The position numbers and the translations under genes are program-made. Shown in pieces: positions 13,101-25,313 of a stretch of 64,000 nt of DNA. The notes below the pieces were generated by a model. It searched no databases and was not told where the DNA came from. It was given only the letters and a program-made list of their open reading frames with translations. This stretch comes from Chionoecetes opilio (Eukaryota; Arthropoda; Malacostraca; Decapoda; Majidae), in NCBI GenBank assembly GCA_016584305.1, contig JACEEZ010001737.1, positions 64,206-128,205 of the forward strand, read 5' to 3'. Numbering within the stretch: position 1 is the stretch's first letter; each line of letters begins with the position of its first letter.

Positions 13101-16100
13101 TTTTGGGGGGTTGTCTAAAACCCACAAGGATAGAGAAAGGGGGATTTGTGGCCCTTTTTTTGTTTATTTGACACGATCATTGGGACCAAAAGTTTGGGGG
13201 CAAGGGTGACGGTGTGTGGTCTCTGTGTGTCCTTTTTCTGCTTGAATTCATGGCTTGGGGTTTTCAGTTGTGTCGGGGGAGGAAAATCAGGTCCGGGGTC
13301 AGGTTCCCCCCCCCCGGGCCTCTCAAACCTGGTCCCAGACAGGGGGGGGGCCTAAGCCGATGCAGGTGTGTATGTGCGGGGGTGTGTGTTGCGCCGCTAC
13401 AAAATGGTAAAAAACCCAAAGGGGATGGAAAAGCAAGGGGGTTTGTTTCCACCTCGAACCCCTTTAATTTCCTCAAACCCCCGGGAACCTTCTAAAAGGA
13501 TAAAGAAAATGTATGGAAAAAAAGTGGGAAAATAAAAAAAAGGCGCCAAAAGGTACCGAACTTTGGGGGGCAAAAAGTACCCTTCCCCCCACGGTACACC
13601 CCAAAAAACCAAGACCCCCCACGGGGGCCCCACCCCTCCCCCCATTTTAAAGGGCCGGAATTTTACAAATTTTCCCCTTTTATGGTGGAAAAATTTGGGG
13701 ACCAGGGCACCGGTTTTTTTATATTTCCCGTTTAAAAACTTTTTTTTATTCAAAAAATAGGACTTTTTCCTACAAACGGTGTCCGGGAACGGTTTGGGGA
13801 AGAATATTTTAAACCCTTAAAGGGGACGGGGGGCCCTGATAATTTTTTCGTTTTTTTCAAGGCTTTATGTACCCCAAAAACAGTTCCCTTTTTGAGTTTT
13901 AATCCCCTCTTCTTCATCCGACAGAAGTGCTATTAAAGCCAAAATTTCTTAAAAAATTTTCCCTTTTTTTTGAGGCAACCGAATTTTCTGCTTAGAGGGG
14001 TTTGGACAGGGAACTTTCCGAAAATGGGCGGAAAACCCTGACGAAATTTGTTTTTGAAAAACAAAGGGAACGGCCCGACGGAACGCTGCCGTGATTTTTG
14101 AGGTTTTTGAAACACCCTTTTAAACCCGTCCTTTTTCCCGAAGAAGACTAATCAACCCCTTTTTTGGGACCCGTGATATTTTCTTAGGTGGGAAACCAGT
14201 GCAAATAAAGTCGATTTTCCCCCAAAAAAAAACGGTTTCCCTTTTAAAAAATTTTCAAAAAATAAAAAAACAAGGTACAGGGTTTTCCTTTAAAAGTGTT
14301 TAAACTAAATATCTTCGTGAAATCTTTGTTATTGGGGACAACCCAAACCGAATTTTTTTGAGGCCCCAAATTAAATCCTTCCCGAAAAATAAGTTTTGAT
14401 GTTTTTTTTTGAATTTAATTTGGCTTTTCGTTTTTGTCGGGAAAACAATGTTTTTTTCCCCAATGTTTTTGTTTTTTTGGGGGAGGCAACCCCCCCCTCC
14501 AGGGCCCGGGGGGGGCCAACATTCTACCTTCACCCCCTGCCATATTTTTTTTTGGGCAAAATTTTTGTTTTTTCTCTTTTTCATTTTGTTACTGAACCAA
14601 AACCCCCCACCTCTAAAACCCAACCTAACCTAACTGATTTAACCAACTTTAAATTTTTTGGCTGGGAAAGGGGAACGGTAGATTTTTTGGTATTTTGGTA
14701 ATTCCACAAAACTTTTTTAATTGGGGCCATGGGAAATGGGGCCCCCAAAATACTCATAATTTAAGAAAGCTTTCCCCGATTTTTGGTTTGGTAAAAATTT
14801 CCCAGGACTTTTGAAAGCCTACTACCAAAATTTTAATTTTCCAATTTTCTATACTGCCAAAATTAATTTTTTCCCCAAAAGTCTAAACACATTTGCAGAA
14901 AAAGGCCCCAAAAAAAAAGGGATACCCACAAATTTAAAAAGTAAACTTTTAATGTCCTTAGGGAGATAAATTAAAAATTCAAATTCCGGGGGGGGCACCC
15001 TCAATTATTATGATTTTATTTTACCCTTTTTTGGGTTTGGGATTTCTTTTATTTTCATAAAACCTTCAAAACCCCCGGCCAATGAAAAGTTTGGAATGCT
15101 CAAAAAATTAAATAATTTTTCTTTTTAACCCTTTTCCAAATCTTTTTTTTTTTTTAAAAACTTGAATAAAAATTTTTACGAGAAAAACCAAAAAAAAAAC
15201 CCTCAAAACACCAATATTTTTTTTTTTCTTTTCAAAAACCCCTTTGTAAAAAAAGGGAATTTTCGTCTTTTTTGCCCGGAAAAGGTTTCGTCCTTTGGCG
15301 CCGGCAAATAAAGGTTTTAATTTCACAGAAATTGTTCAGAAACTATTTTGGGGGGCTACACGCTTTTGGTTGCTTTCAAGGGTATTTAAAATACATTTTT
15401 TAGGCAAAAAGCCATCTTTTTCCAACTTTCCCGGGAAAATTCTTGGGGTGCTTGCTTCCCCCAAAAAAGGAAAAGAACCCCAAAGGGGAACGATTTTACC
15501 AAAGATTTGAAGGGTTTTGGAAAAGAACGTTACCCGGGTTGGGGGGATTTTTTTGGGCCAAAAAATTAAAAGGTGGCTTTCATTGTTGGGGCAAACAAAA
15601 AACGATAGGTTCCCCCAAGAAAAAGGAAAAAAAACCCAAGAAAAAGAAAAACTTTAAAAAAGAGGAAATTTTTTACCTTAAAACCCGCCCACAATTTATA
15701 GGGCCTTTTTCCCCTTTTTTAAAAATATTGATAATGTTTTAAAAAAACAAATTTTTTTTCATGCCAATTTTTTTTTTTCAAATTTTTTATTTTATGTTTA
15801 AAACAATTTAATAATAAAATTTTTTTTTAAAAAAAGCACTGCTGGACTGTTATGTACAGTATTTTTCATAAATTTTGGGGTTTAAGAAAAAGAAAAAATT
15901 TTTCCCTTTACCGTTTTAAAAAACTTAGGACGGGATAGAGGGAAAAAACTGGGGATTCCGGTTTTTGGGTTTAGCCCCCGCCAAAAAAATTTCACCCCTT
16001 AAAACAAAAGTGGCAGCCCCAACCCCCAACAAAAAATTTGTTTCCCCAGTTTTTAATATTTTTAAGTTTCAAAAGCTTTCTCAAAGGGGGACCAGGATCA

Positions 16101-16581
16101 CTTTGGGGTTTCAACACAAAAATTATATTAGGGACCTTTTCTTTATGGAAGCAGGGAAAAGGAAACCATAGGGTTTGATGGCTGGGGTTTCTTGTTTATG
16201 GGGGTGTTTGGGGGGGTGAAGGGGTTACCCTGTAGGGAGGGGGTGAAAACCCCCCCTTTCCCTCTCCAAAACCCCCCCCCGGGAACCGACTTCTTTTCCA
16301 AGGGGTAATTTCCTTAAATTCCTCTAGTTTGGGGGTTTAAAGCAAACCCCAAGGCATCATTGGGTAATTTAAACTTTAAAGGGAAAAAATTATAACACTA
16401 TTACCTGTAGAATTTTGGGTTGCCCTTATCCTTTAACAGCCCCAAAAATTTTCCCCGGAAAGGGCCCCCATGGACACCCTAATTTACCCCCCGACCCAAC
16501 CCAAACCATTTTGGGCCCCTTTTTGATCGTTTTGTAACCTGAAGGTTTTGAACAAAAACAAATTTAAATAAATTATAATAT
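10108..16581. other. Long low-quality tract, unassigned
   Basis: About 6.5 kb in which almost every homopolymer is 3-8 bases long and no long frame or domain is recognisable. A transposon terminus can still be read at 12,369-12,402. The pattern suggests an unpolished long-read consensus rather than real base composition. Confidence 0.45.
12369..12402 (+). mobile_element. DNA transposon terminus (ACCGTATTTGCCGG family), degraded
   Basis: TACCCTATTTGCCCGGGGGG followed by CATAAAACGCAC corresponds, with inflated homopolymers, to the terminus seen in reverse at 23,640-23,734 and again at 17,513-17,580. Ends of this kind with TA flanks are usual in the Tc1-mariner/pogo group, but the superfamily is inferred. 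Confidence 0.4.
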
Positions 16582-16850
16582 ACAGTGGGTTCCCGAAGAT
16601 AAGGAGCAGGGTTAGGTTCCCCCCTGGCCCCTACTCGTTTAAAAGCGAAATCTCGTTAATTTTAAAGAAACACAAAAACCCCTAAGATAAAAAAAAAATA
16701 GGTTTTTGGGTTTTTCCCGGAACCCCCCATCAATTTAAACAAAGAAAAAAGATGTTTTTCAAAGCTTAAAATAAACTTTAGCCAAAACCAAAAAAAACAC
16801 ACAGCGTTTTATTTAACCCCACACTGTACTACCCATTTTTTGTAGAAAAA
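16582..16850 (+). mobile_element. pogo/Tigger-like transposon fragment
   Basis: Begins TA-CAGTGGGTTCCCGAAGATA and continues AAGGAGCAGGGTTAGGTTCC, a terminal type usual for pogo/Tigger elements with TA target duplication. A further AGCGAAATCTCGTTAA block follows. The right boundary is not clear and no transposase frame was seen. Confidence 0.45.
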
Positions 16851-17512
16851 GCATTTTTGAAAAAAGAAAATAACACCACCACCAAAAATAAAACTTAACT
16901 GACATTTAAATTTTTCATTAAAAAAAATTTCCTATAACAAGCAAAAAAAAAGACCCTTTGGGAAATGTGGGAAAAGGTCCGGCCCTGATAACAAAAAGGG
17001 GAAGGTAAGTGTTAGCGGTTCCCCCAAAGGTTTTGGGGGCCCGGGACACCCGCTAATTTTCCCCTAAAGGTCAGGGGTGCGCCTATGCTTTTTCCCTTCA
17101 AGGGCACGACCTTGCCCAGGGGGGGAATGACCCGCAGTCCCAAGGTTGGGGGCCCAACAACCTGCAAAAATTTCCCCAAAAAGGGGAGGGGCGCTATAAT
17201 TTCTTAAATTAACCTTTTTAAGGGCACAAACTTTCTAGGGGGTGACCTCAATGGGGGTTAACCCCAAATCCCTCTTTTTTCCAAACCCGGGGGGTGGTAG
17301 GGGAAAAGGGATTTTTAAAATTGGGTAAATTTTTTCCCCCCCCAGTTTTTAATGTCAATCATTGGGGTTTTTTTAAATTTTGGAAAATTGGGAAAAAAGA
17401 ACCCTAATTTACCACAGCCCCCCGTATTTAAACGGATTCTCGTTTTACGGAGGCTCCCTTTTAATGGGACCCCTTTTTCCCGGGGTATATTATGAAAAAC
17501 CAAAATTGACAA
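16851..17512. other. Unassigned low-quality sequence
   Basis: Homopolymer-inflated, with no recognised feature. Confidence 0.35.
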
Positions 17513-17580
17513 AAGTACCGGGGGCATAAAACGCACCTCCGCATAAGGACCCCCACCCCTATTTTTTCAAGGGAGGTTTT
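17513..17580 (+). mobile_element. DNA transposon terminus (ACCGTATTTGCCGG family)
   Basis: GGGGGCATAAAACGCACCTC then CGCATAAGGACCCCCACCCC aligns with the reverse complement of 23,660-23,730 across about 60 bases, including the internal second GCGTCTTATGCG block. Differences are almost entirely run lengths. Confidence 0.5.
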
Positions 17581-20500
17581 TAGAAAACAAAAAAAATTGG
17601 TGTTTTTGAGGGGGGGGGAAAAAAAAAAATTTGGTTAAAATGATCCAAAAGTAAAAAAAAAAAAGGGGGTTTTTTAAGGGAAAAAGCAAAATGAATTTTT
17701 GAGAAAGTACCAAAATACAATTTTCACATTTTGCGTGAATGTGAAAGAAAAATTTAAACTATTTAAAAGTCAAAGGAATGACAGGGTAAACCCAAAAACT
17801 TTATAATTTTATTGCAAGGGTGCCCCTAAAGGGATTGATTTCTAAATTTTTTGCTACCTTTTGACATATAGGGTTAGATTTTTAAAGTTGTAGGTATGGC
17901 CTTTGGTGCTTTTTTTTTTGCTATTTTGTTTTTGGGGCTTTTGGAAAATTTGGCCATAGGATATTTTGGGTTTTTTATTTTGGTTTTTTGGGCTTTTCAA
18001 AAATCCTAGGACTTAGCAAAATACTCAAACGGGAGCTTTTTCATAGCTTTATTTTTTTTGTCCGCCCCAAAAATTTCCCTTGGGGGGCAAATTGAAAAAA
18101 TAATGGGCACTTCCCAAAAAGTTTTGTTGAAAGAAAAAAAATCCTTTAATGACCCCTTTAATTTTTAAAAAAAAAATTTAAGTTAACCCAGGTTCTCAAG
18201 GTTTTTTATAGGAGGGGGGGGGCGGTTTGGTTTTTCCGTTTTAACAAGATATGAAAAAAAACGAAAATTTCCCCCCTAATATGGGGAAAAGTGAATCGGG
18301 AGCAATGGGGTTTTCGGGGGGCGAACCTGGAGCGGCAGGTTTGGGCCCCCCCCCCCCCCCACACTAACAGGGGGTTTAAAAAAAAAATTTTATTTCCGAC
18401 AAAAAAACGAGAGCCAGTTTATTCAATAAAAAACATTTAAAAACAAAAGGACTAAGTTTTTGGGCCCCAAAAATTTTGGGGGTTGGGCCCCCCAAAAAAC
18501 AAAAAAAATTTTTTTTAGAAGATATTTTGGGGAACACTGTTTAAAGGAAACCCAAAACCCCTACCCCTTACCTTGTTTTTTTTTGGTTTTTTTTGGGGGG
18601 TTGTTTTTAAAAGGACCGGCTTTGGGGTCGGGGATTTGCAAACCGCCTTTTTCTTTTTGGGCCCCTGCTTAACCCATTAATTCCTGTTTTAACCCGGGGC
18701 CCGGGGGGTGATTTTTTGTTTTTTTTTCAGTAAGGGTACAAAGGGGAAGGGGGGTGGTTTCAAATTTGCGAAATCATTTGGGAAAGGTCAGTCCCGGCCC
18801 CTTTGGGCCCTTTTAAATTTGACTATTTCGTCCCCGGTTCCCCTCATTTTTCGGCAGTTCCTGCTGACCCCTAAGCAGAATGGTGCCCCCAAGCCCAAAG
18901 GTTTAAGAAATTTTTCATTAAAGGGAATTCGGGTTTGGGTGAAAAAAAAAGGAGTTTTAACTCTAAAAGACAAATGTTTTTGGGGACATAAGCCTTGACG
19001 AAAACGGGCAAAAAATTGTCACGGCCATCGGTTTTATAAAGTTAAAAAAACTCTTTCCCAGAAAACCGTTACGTGACAGTACGGTGAGTATTGGAGCCGT
19101 GATGGGCGCGCCCCCGTTTTTTTTGGTAACCCCTTTTATTTGTTTTAATTAAGAAATTGTAAAAAGGATGTGATGAGGCGGTGGCCGTGGGCACCCCTGA
19201 TGGTATGGGGTGATTTTTGGGGGCCCTTGACGGGGGAAAGGTTTTGGCGGGCCGTGATTGGGGCTTGGTCTTTTGGGGTTAAACCCTTGGAAAAACTTTT
19301 GTCCCCTCTATAAGGGACCGGGTTTTTCGCCATTTTTACCCAGGACTCTTTCATCAGGTTCCCCTATCCTTTGGGGTGGTTTCAGGGGTGGGGGGCTGGG
19401 GGGGGCGGGGTGGTATAAAAGGGGGCCCATGCTTGGGCCCCCATTTTTCCCCCTTGTTACCCCTGAGGGGGGCGTTAACACACCACCCCCAAAATACACA
19501 CCTTTTCATAATTTGGGCCCCCCCCACTGTTTGGGGGCCGGGAAATTTGAGGGGGACCTGAGGCTGAACTGCTCTTTTTCCTTGCCGACAAAACTTCAAA
19601 CAACACCAGGTAAAATTTAGTCAGCCCCAGGGCACACGACACACCACACCCAACCCCGGGGTTTTGTCTTCTACGGGTTTTGGTAAAAGGTACTCTCCCT
19701 GGGCAAAATTCAAATACAAAGCCAGGGGCGCCCCTTTCCCCACCTTGTGTGTATAGACAGACTCCCCCCCCGATACTACAAACCCCCCCTCCCACAGCTC
19801 AAAACTCCCCTTTAAAAAAAACTTTTAAACCCCGGGTCTTTTTTTCCATTCCATTTTTCTACAAATACCCATTTTAAGCGGGAAAAAATCCTCACCATTT
19901 TTTTGGGCCCCCCTTCTTCAAATTTTTTTCCCAATTTTTGGGGCAACCCGGGGTGGCCCGGTCAAAAGGGGTTAAGGCGACACTAATACGGGTTTTTTTG
20001 TCTTTTTCCCTGGGGGGGGGGAGGGGGGTTTTTGAGCGGTAATGGAAACCCCCGGGGGTGCGCAGGGGGCTTTGCCGGGGGGGAAGTAAAACCCAGGGAA
20101 ACGGCAGACCGAGATATCAGACGTTTTACAAAAGGGGAGCCAAACAGCGATGAAGCAGAGGGAAGAATATGTTTTCATCTGACCAGCAATCTTGGCAGCA
20201 AAACAATCGCTATCTTGTTGCCCCATTTTTTTTTCCTAAAAATTGTTTTGAAATTTTCCAAACCATTTTTTTTAGTATTTTGCATTACTGTTTTATAACA
20301 CATTTAAAAAATTTAATGTTCATTGGGGCTCCCGCCCCCAACCCCCGGGTTTACTCCAGACCCCTTTTGAATAAACACCACCGGGGGGTTTGCTTCTCGC
20401 CCCACCCCCTCCCTGCGCTAATATGGCCGCATTAGACGCAGGGTGAAAATTTGCATTCCTTTTTTAAGGGAAAAAACTTTCGTTTAAAGGCGGGCCGGGG

Positions 20501-21520
20501 GGGAAAAACGGTTATATAAAATTTTTATATATTATTATATATTATATTTATTTGTTTTTTTAAAATTTTCGTTTTTATAATTTTTAATTTAATGCTTATT
20601 ATAATGATATTATATTTAAATTATTATTTTAAAGGATACAATTTTATATATTTTATATTAATTCGGGGTTTTTTATTTTTGTAATTATTATTAAAAATTT
20701 TATATTTTTTTTAATTATTATATTTTATATAGTTTTATAAAAATATATAAAATAAATACACCATTCCCTCCTTTTCCCCCGGAAAAATCGGGTTTTCCGG
20801 GGGCAAAATTCCGGGGGGTTTTGGGGGAAAAAAACTTGTCTCCCTTGGCCCAAAATTTTTTTTTTTTTTGTTTTTTTTTTTTTTTTTTTTTTAAAAAAAA
20901 ACTTTGAAAATGGGGCTGGTCCCCCGTTTCCCCTCAAAAAATTGAAAACCAAAGTTGTCCCCCGGCCGGTCCCCCGCCCCCTCCCCCCCTGTCAAAACCC
21001 CGGTCAGTGCCCGGGGTTCCCCCGCCCCCCCTGGGCCGCCCTTGTCTTTAAAAAAAGGAAAGTATTGACCTTTTTTCCCTTTTTGGGGACAAAAACCCGG
21101 GGTTTTTTACCTTTTACCAGGGCCTCCCGTCACACTTTTTTTTCCTCTACCGCCCCTGGTGCAAAAACATTTCTTTAAGGACCTATTTTTTTAACACCCT
21201 TTTTGCTGCCCCCCCGCCAGGTGGGCCCGCATGCCCCATTACATTTGGGGGGTGGGTATTGTTTTTACTTTTGGGGCTACAAAATTTTTCTTCATCCCCA
21301 AATCTTTTACGTTCCCTACTTTTTGGCCACTCCGGCAGTCCCCCCGACCCCCCAACTGCCCCTGGTGCTTGGAAATTTTCTGAAAACTATTGAACACTTT
21401 TCTACTTGCTCCCACCCAGGTGCGCATGCTCAGCGTATTATTAATGGGGCGGGTATCTAATTTCTTGCCACGTAAATTGCCGGACAACTTGTAGGAAATC
21501 GGAATTGAACACTTTTTTTT
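17581..21520. other. Long low-quality tract, unassigned
   Basis: Homopolymer-inflated sequence with no recognised gene. The interval 20,510-20,760 is almost pure A/T. A cleaner island near 20,100-20,220 is not recognisable. Confidence 0.4.
20510..20760. repeat. A/T-rich low-complexity tract
   Basis: ATATTATATATTATA-type sequence with T and A runs, and almost no G or C. Confidence 0.7.
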
Positions 21521-21532
21521 TAATGATAGAAA

Positions 21533-21674
21533 GTTATATATATATATACTTATAATATAGTAAATATTTTAAAAAATATATATATATAACTATATAATTC
21601 ATATATAAAATATAGGATATAACTTCCCGGAGTGGCCCCTAGATTATCGGATATTTTTTTTTTATATATATATT

Positions 21675-21721
<47 letters not shown>

Positions 21722-21872
21722 TATATATTATATTATCTATATTATACATTACTATATATAATCAATATATCATTAATTTATATATTTTAATATAATATAT
21801 ATATATATAAATTATATATATATATATATATATAGTTATAATAATATATATATTATATATATATATATATAT
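21533..21872. repeat. (AT)n microsatellite, interrupted
   Basis: TATATA blocks interrupted by short A/T insertions and one island at 21,615-21,655 (ACTTCCCGGAGTGGCCCCTA). Confidence 0.85.
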
Positions 21873-22135
21873 ACTGCTACACTATACTGGATCTGTATCT
21901 CTGCCATGTTATTTACTTTTTTAGTTTGGGCATTTAGTCTGGGGCAAGTAGCAGCTGGGGCTTTACAACAGGTAAACAATTTCAAACAGGGCAACAGCTG
22001 CTCAAGACTGGCGCGAACGTGAGGCGACAGCCGGGAGCAACAACTTACGTAGGAAGTGTTGCGACCGAATCCAGGATCAGGACACGTCATTGAAGCTCCC
22101 GTCGTGAAAGCTGGCACCCTGCGAAACCCTCCCCC

Positions 22136-22363
22136 CACTGGCGTAGCTAGGTATCTATCAATTGGGGGGGGGGGGGGCATAGCTGAGTATGGGGGGGCAC
22201 TAGGCAAGCGGAGCTCCGGGGCATTCTGATGCCACATAGAAGGGTATTCGGACATATCGTCAGTCTCAGGTCCAAGCAGATTACGGCAGCCATGGGGGGG
22301 TAGTGGGGGGGGCACCTTGGGGTGCTCCAGATTCTCAAGTGGGGGCACATAGCCACGCCACTG
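22136..22363. mobile_element. hAT-like MITE a, copy in E1
   Basis: Termini CACTGGCGTAGCTAGG (left) and TAGCCACGCCACTG (right) are inverted and match the CAGTGGCGTAGC ends usual in hAT MITEs. The interior is G-rich and non-coding. The target duplication is not obvious. Confidence 0.65.
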
Positions 22364-22490
22364 GCTATAGCCGATCTGACGTTATATAAGGTAGAAAGAT
22401 AACAGCCAACAGCTACCATGACTTTGCAGGAGGACTAAACAACCTCAAATCACACGTAAGCTCTCCCTCCCTCCCTCCCTCTCCCACTCA

Positions 22491-22679
22491 CAGTAGCGCC
22501 GCCAGGACATGGTGACTGGGGTGGCCAAGGTTGGACACAGATCTAGTATGGGGTGGCCATGGCATAACCATTGAAAAGAAATGGTTGAATTTTCATTAGA
22601 CCTCTGATTTAAATCTGGGGTGGCCAATGAATGAGATTAATTTTTGATGGGTGGCCGTAGCCCCCTAGATCCCCCACTG
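22491..22679. mobile_element. hAT-like MITE b, copy in E1
   Basis: Starts CAGTAGCGCCGCCAGGA and ends CCTAGATCCCCCACTG, imperfect inverted termini of the CAGTGGCGGATCTAGG type. Internally it has several GGGTGGCC blocks. Non-coding. Confidence 0.6.
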
Positions 22680-23040
22680 TTCCCTCCTTCCTCTTACTCC
22701 CTCCCTTTCTCTCTCTACTACCTTACACTGCACAAATATCAAGTAAAGCCCCTAGATCCCCCACTGTTTTCCCTCCTTCCTCTTACTCCCTCCCCTTTCT
22801 CTCTCTTACTACCTTACACTGCACAAATATCAAGTAACGCCCTAGATCCCCCACTGTTCCCTCCCCTTCCTCTTTCTTCCCCTCCCTTTTTTTTTTCCTC
22901 CCCTCTACTACCTTACACTGCACAAATATCAAGTAAAGCCCCTAGATCCCCCACTGTTTTCCCCCCTTCCTCTTACTCCTCCCTTTCTCTCTCTACTACC
23001 TTACACTGCACAAAAATCAAGTAAAACCCCCTAATCCCCA
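22661..23040. repeat. Tandem repeat of about 90 bp (4 copies)
   Basis: Each unit contains CCTAGATCCCCCACTG, the right end of MITE b, followed by a CTCC-rich pyrimidine tract and ACTACCTTACACTGCACAAA. Units begin near 22,661, 22,750, 22,843 and 22,939, with a decayed partial after 23,026. Only one copy exists at the equivalent place in E2 (25,835-25,925). Confidence 0.85.
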
Positions 23041-23370
23041 CTTTTCCCTCCCCTTCCTCCAAAACCCCTCCCCCTCCTCTTTTACTCCACTTCCTGCCAA
23101 TATCAGGAAACCGACACCACTGGTCTTCCCTTATTTCCTTCCCATTCCTCTTGCTCTAGCTTTGGGCCCAAAATCTTGCCTGTACGTTCCCTTTTTTGTT
23201 ATAAATCGAGTTAGCTATTTTTTAATTTGTAGTATTTTGTTAAGCTATATTGATTTTTTCTTTAGTCCTTTCAACTCTTAACGTCGCCTGATTGTGGAGA
23301 TATCATTTTTTTTTTTATTTTTTTTTGCTACGTAGTTTGTGGGTTGTTAAAGGGACTGGATGTGTTAAAC

Positions 23371-23639
23371 TCGTTACAAGTCGGGCAGGGGAAAGATGGG
23401 GGGGGTAAANTATAGGTACAAATATTGAATATCAATTTGTGGGGGCATCCTGCAATATATATGACCGATATGGTTACCTGTCATTCTTTACATTTTAACT
23501 ACGTACAGTATAATTTTTCATTCACATTCAATGCACTGTGATATTGATTTAGGTACATGCTCATAATCATTTGCTTTCCCCTACAAATCCTTTTTTTGTT
23601 TAATAACTATTGATGAATTTACGATTTTATTTCCCCCCA
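23371..23639. other. Unassigned spacer
   Basis: A/T-rich sequence with a single N at 23,410. No feature recognised. Confidence 0.4.
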
Positions 23640-23734
23640 CAAAAAACACCATATTTTTTTTTCCTCAAAACCTTCTTGTAAAATAGGGGTGCGTCTTATG
23701 CGGAGGTGCGTCTTATGCGCCGGCAAATACGGTT
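23640..23734 (-). mobile_element. DNA transposon terminus (ACCGTATTTGCCGG family)
   Basis: Read on the minus strand it begins ACCGTATTTGCCGGCGCATA and then AGACGCACCTCCGCATAAGA. The same end occurs at 12,369 and 17,513. It abuts the AT microsatellite, so the TA flank cannot be used as evidence. No opposite terminus was identified. Confidence 0.5.
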
Positions 23735-23736
23735 AT

Positions 23737-23814
<78 letters not shown>

Positions 23815-23896
23815 ATATATATCTATATATTATTATATATATATATATATTTATATTATATATCATATATATATATATATATATATTAATTATATA

Positions 23897-23937
<41 letters not shown>

Positions 23938-23961
23938 ATTATATATATATATATATATATA
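23733..23961. repeat. (AT)n microsatellite
   Basis: About 230 bases of TA dinucleotides with short interruptions. A Tigger element is inserted at its right edge, and the repeat resumes after the element at 24,985. Confidence 0.9.
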
Positions 23962-24981
23962 CAGGAGAACCTCGTTTATCCGGCACCCTCGGGGGGGAGC
24001 GCATGCCGGATAACTCATTTTGCCGTTGTTTTGAGAGTTACTCTTATGGAATCGCCCAAAATCCCAATAAATACTGTGGTTTCTGGAGGTTGTTGTTGTT
24101 GTTGTTTTAGGGCTGCGAGGATCTCTTGGGGAACACTATGAGCCCTGGTGATGTCCTATGATGCTATCACAGGCGCGGTAGTTGACCTGTCTTCCTCAGG
24201 AAGGCACAGGTGAGGTGGATGACGGCGTGTTGCCGAGAGGGGGGAACGCCAGCTGCCGCTAGCAGGATGGGCAGGTTCACCACTAGCGAAGGTGGTGACG
24301 TTCAGGGCGAGGAGTTGAGAATGTAGCACTACACGGTGTGAGTGGAAGCGCGGACACTGCAGCAGAAAGTGTTCAATAGTCTCAGGAAAATTCATGCACC
24401 AAGGGCAGTGGGGGTCAGGGGACAGACGGAGGTGATGCAGGTGAGCTGTGAGTGTCGTGTGCCCCAGGCGGAGGCGGGTGAGTGACATCCAGGACGCGGG
24501 ACTTTTTCCGTATCCACGGCTAGGGGGATGAGTCACTGCGGTATTGGCCCATGGAGGTGATGCGGAGGGCATCGCCGAGTGTGTGAGATGAGGGAGATGA
24601 GGCATGTGGCTGTGGAGAGCGGCAGAGGGAAGGGTGTCGTGTTTACATCTGTTAAGGCCATCCTGGCAGCAGAATCAGCCACCTCGTTGCTTGGGATACC
24701 AGCGTGGGAGGGAACCCACTGGAAGGCGATCTCCCACCCCTCATTGGTAAGGTGAAGGGCCCTCTGGATGGTGTGGACGAGGGACGTAGAGGATCATGGA
24801 TGGTGGGAGAGGAGGAGTTAGAGTGAGGAGAGGGAGTCTGTGTAGACCACAGCCTTGCCCAACTAAATTTCTGCCGATTTTCTCAGTTTTTGAAATAATT
24901 ATACCTAATTAATGCCTGGGTCGATTAGTGCCGTTGTTTTGAGGCTGCCGTTGTTTTAAATGCCGGTTAAATGAGGTTCTC

Positions 24982-24984
<3 letters not shown>
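23962..24984. mobile_element. Tigger/pogo-like non-autonomous element, interrupted
   Basis: Terminal inverted repeats: left ACAGGAGAACCTCGTTTAT continuing CCGGCA, right TGCCGGTTAAATGAGG continuing TTCTCCTGT, each next to TA. Without the inserted LINE (24,086-24,867) it would be about 240 bp. Internally it repeats GCCGTTGTTTTGAG near both ends. It sits inside an AT microsatellite. Confidence 0.75.
24086..24867 (-). pseudogene. 5'-truncated non-LTR retrotransposon: RNase H and C-terminal zinc-binding region
   Basis: On the minus strand, 24,855 to 24,650 reads as a ribonuclease H segment: YTDS near the start and later WVPSHAGIPSNEVADSAAR, which carries the typical H..NE.AD active-site block. 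One in-frame stop lies between them. A second open stretch, 24,605-24,156, encodes the domain that follows RNase H in I/Jockey/R1-type LINEs: LTRLRLGHTTLTAHL, then a C-x2-C-x8-H-x4-C pattern (CPWC..ETIEHFLLQCP). The 3' end is a (CAA)n tail at 24,088-24,103. A short flanking TTTCTG at 24,080-24,085 and 24,868-24,873 may be the target duplication. The reverse transcriptase and endonuclease are missing, so this is a dead 3' fragment. Confidence 0.8.
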
Positions 24985-25030
<46 letters not shown>

Positions 25031-25045
25031 ATACGTATATTATAT
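24985..25045. repeat. (AT)n microsatellite, continuation
   Basis: Right part of the AT tract that was split by the Tigger element. Confidence 0.85.
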
Positions 25046-25313
25046 ATAATACTGCTAACACTGTACTGTGATCTGTATCTCTGCATGTTATTTACATTTT
25101 AGTTTGGGCATTTAGTCTGGGGCAAGTAGCAGCTGTGGCTTTACAAACAGGTCACAATTTCAAACACTGCAACAGCTGCTTCAAGACTGGCGCGACGTGA
25201 GGCGACAGCGGGGAGCAACGACTTACGTTGGAAGTGTTGCGACCGAATCCAGGATCAGGACACGTCATTGAAGCTCCCGTCGCGAAAGCTGGCACCCTGC
25301 GAAACCCTCCCCC

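Larger units (their letters stand above)
21873..23370. repeat. Segmental duplication E, copy 1
   Basis: Near-identical to 25,046-26,345 over its length. It starts at the TGCTACACTATACTGGATCT region and ends at TTTGCTACGTAGTTTGTGGG. It carries two hAT-like MITEs and, unlike copy 2, an expanded tandem repeat of about 90 bp. It also holds the single N at 23,410 just downstream. No coding sequence was recognised. Confidence 0.85.

Noticed and set aside
20032..20298. 88-codon frame in a cleaner island
   Set aside because: No domain, and it lies in low-quality consensus; could not be supported.
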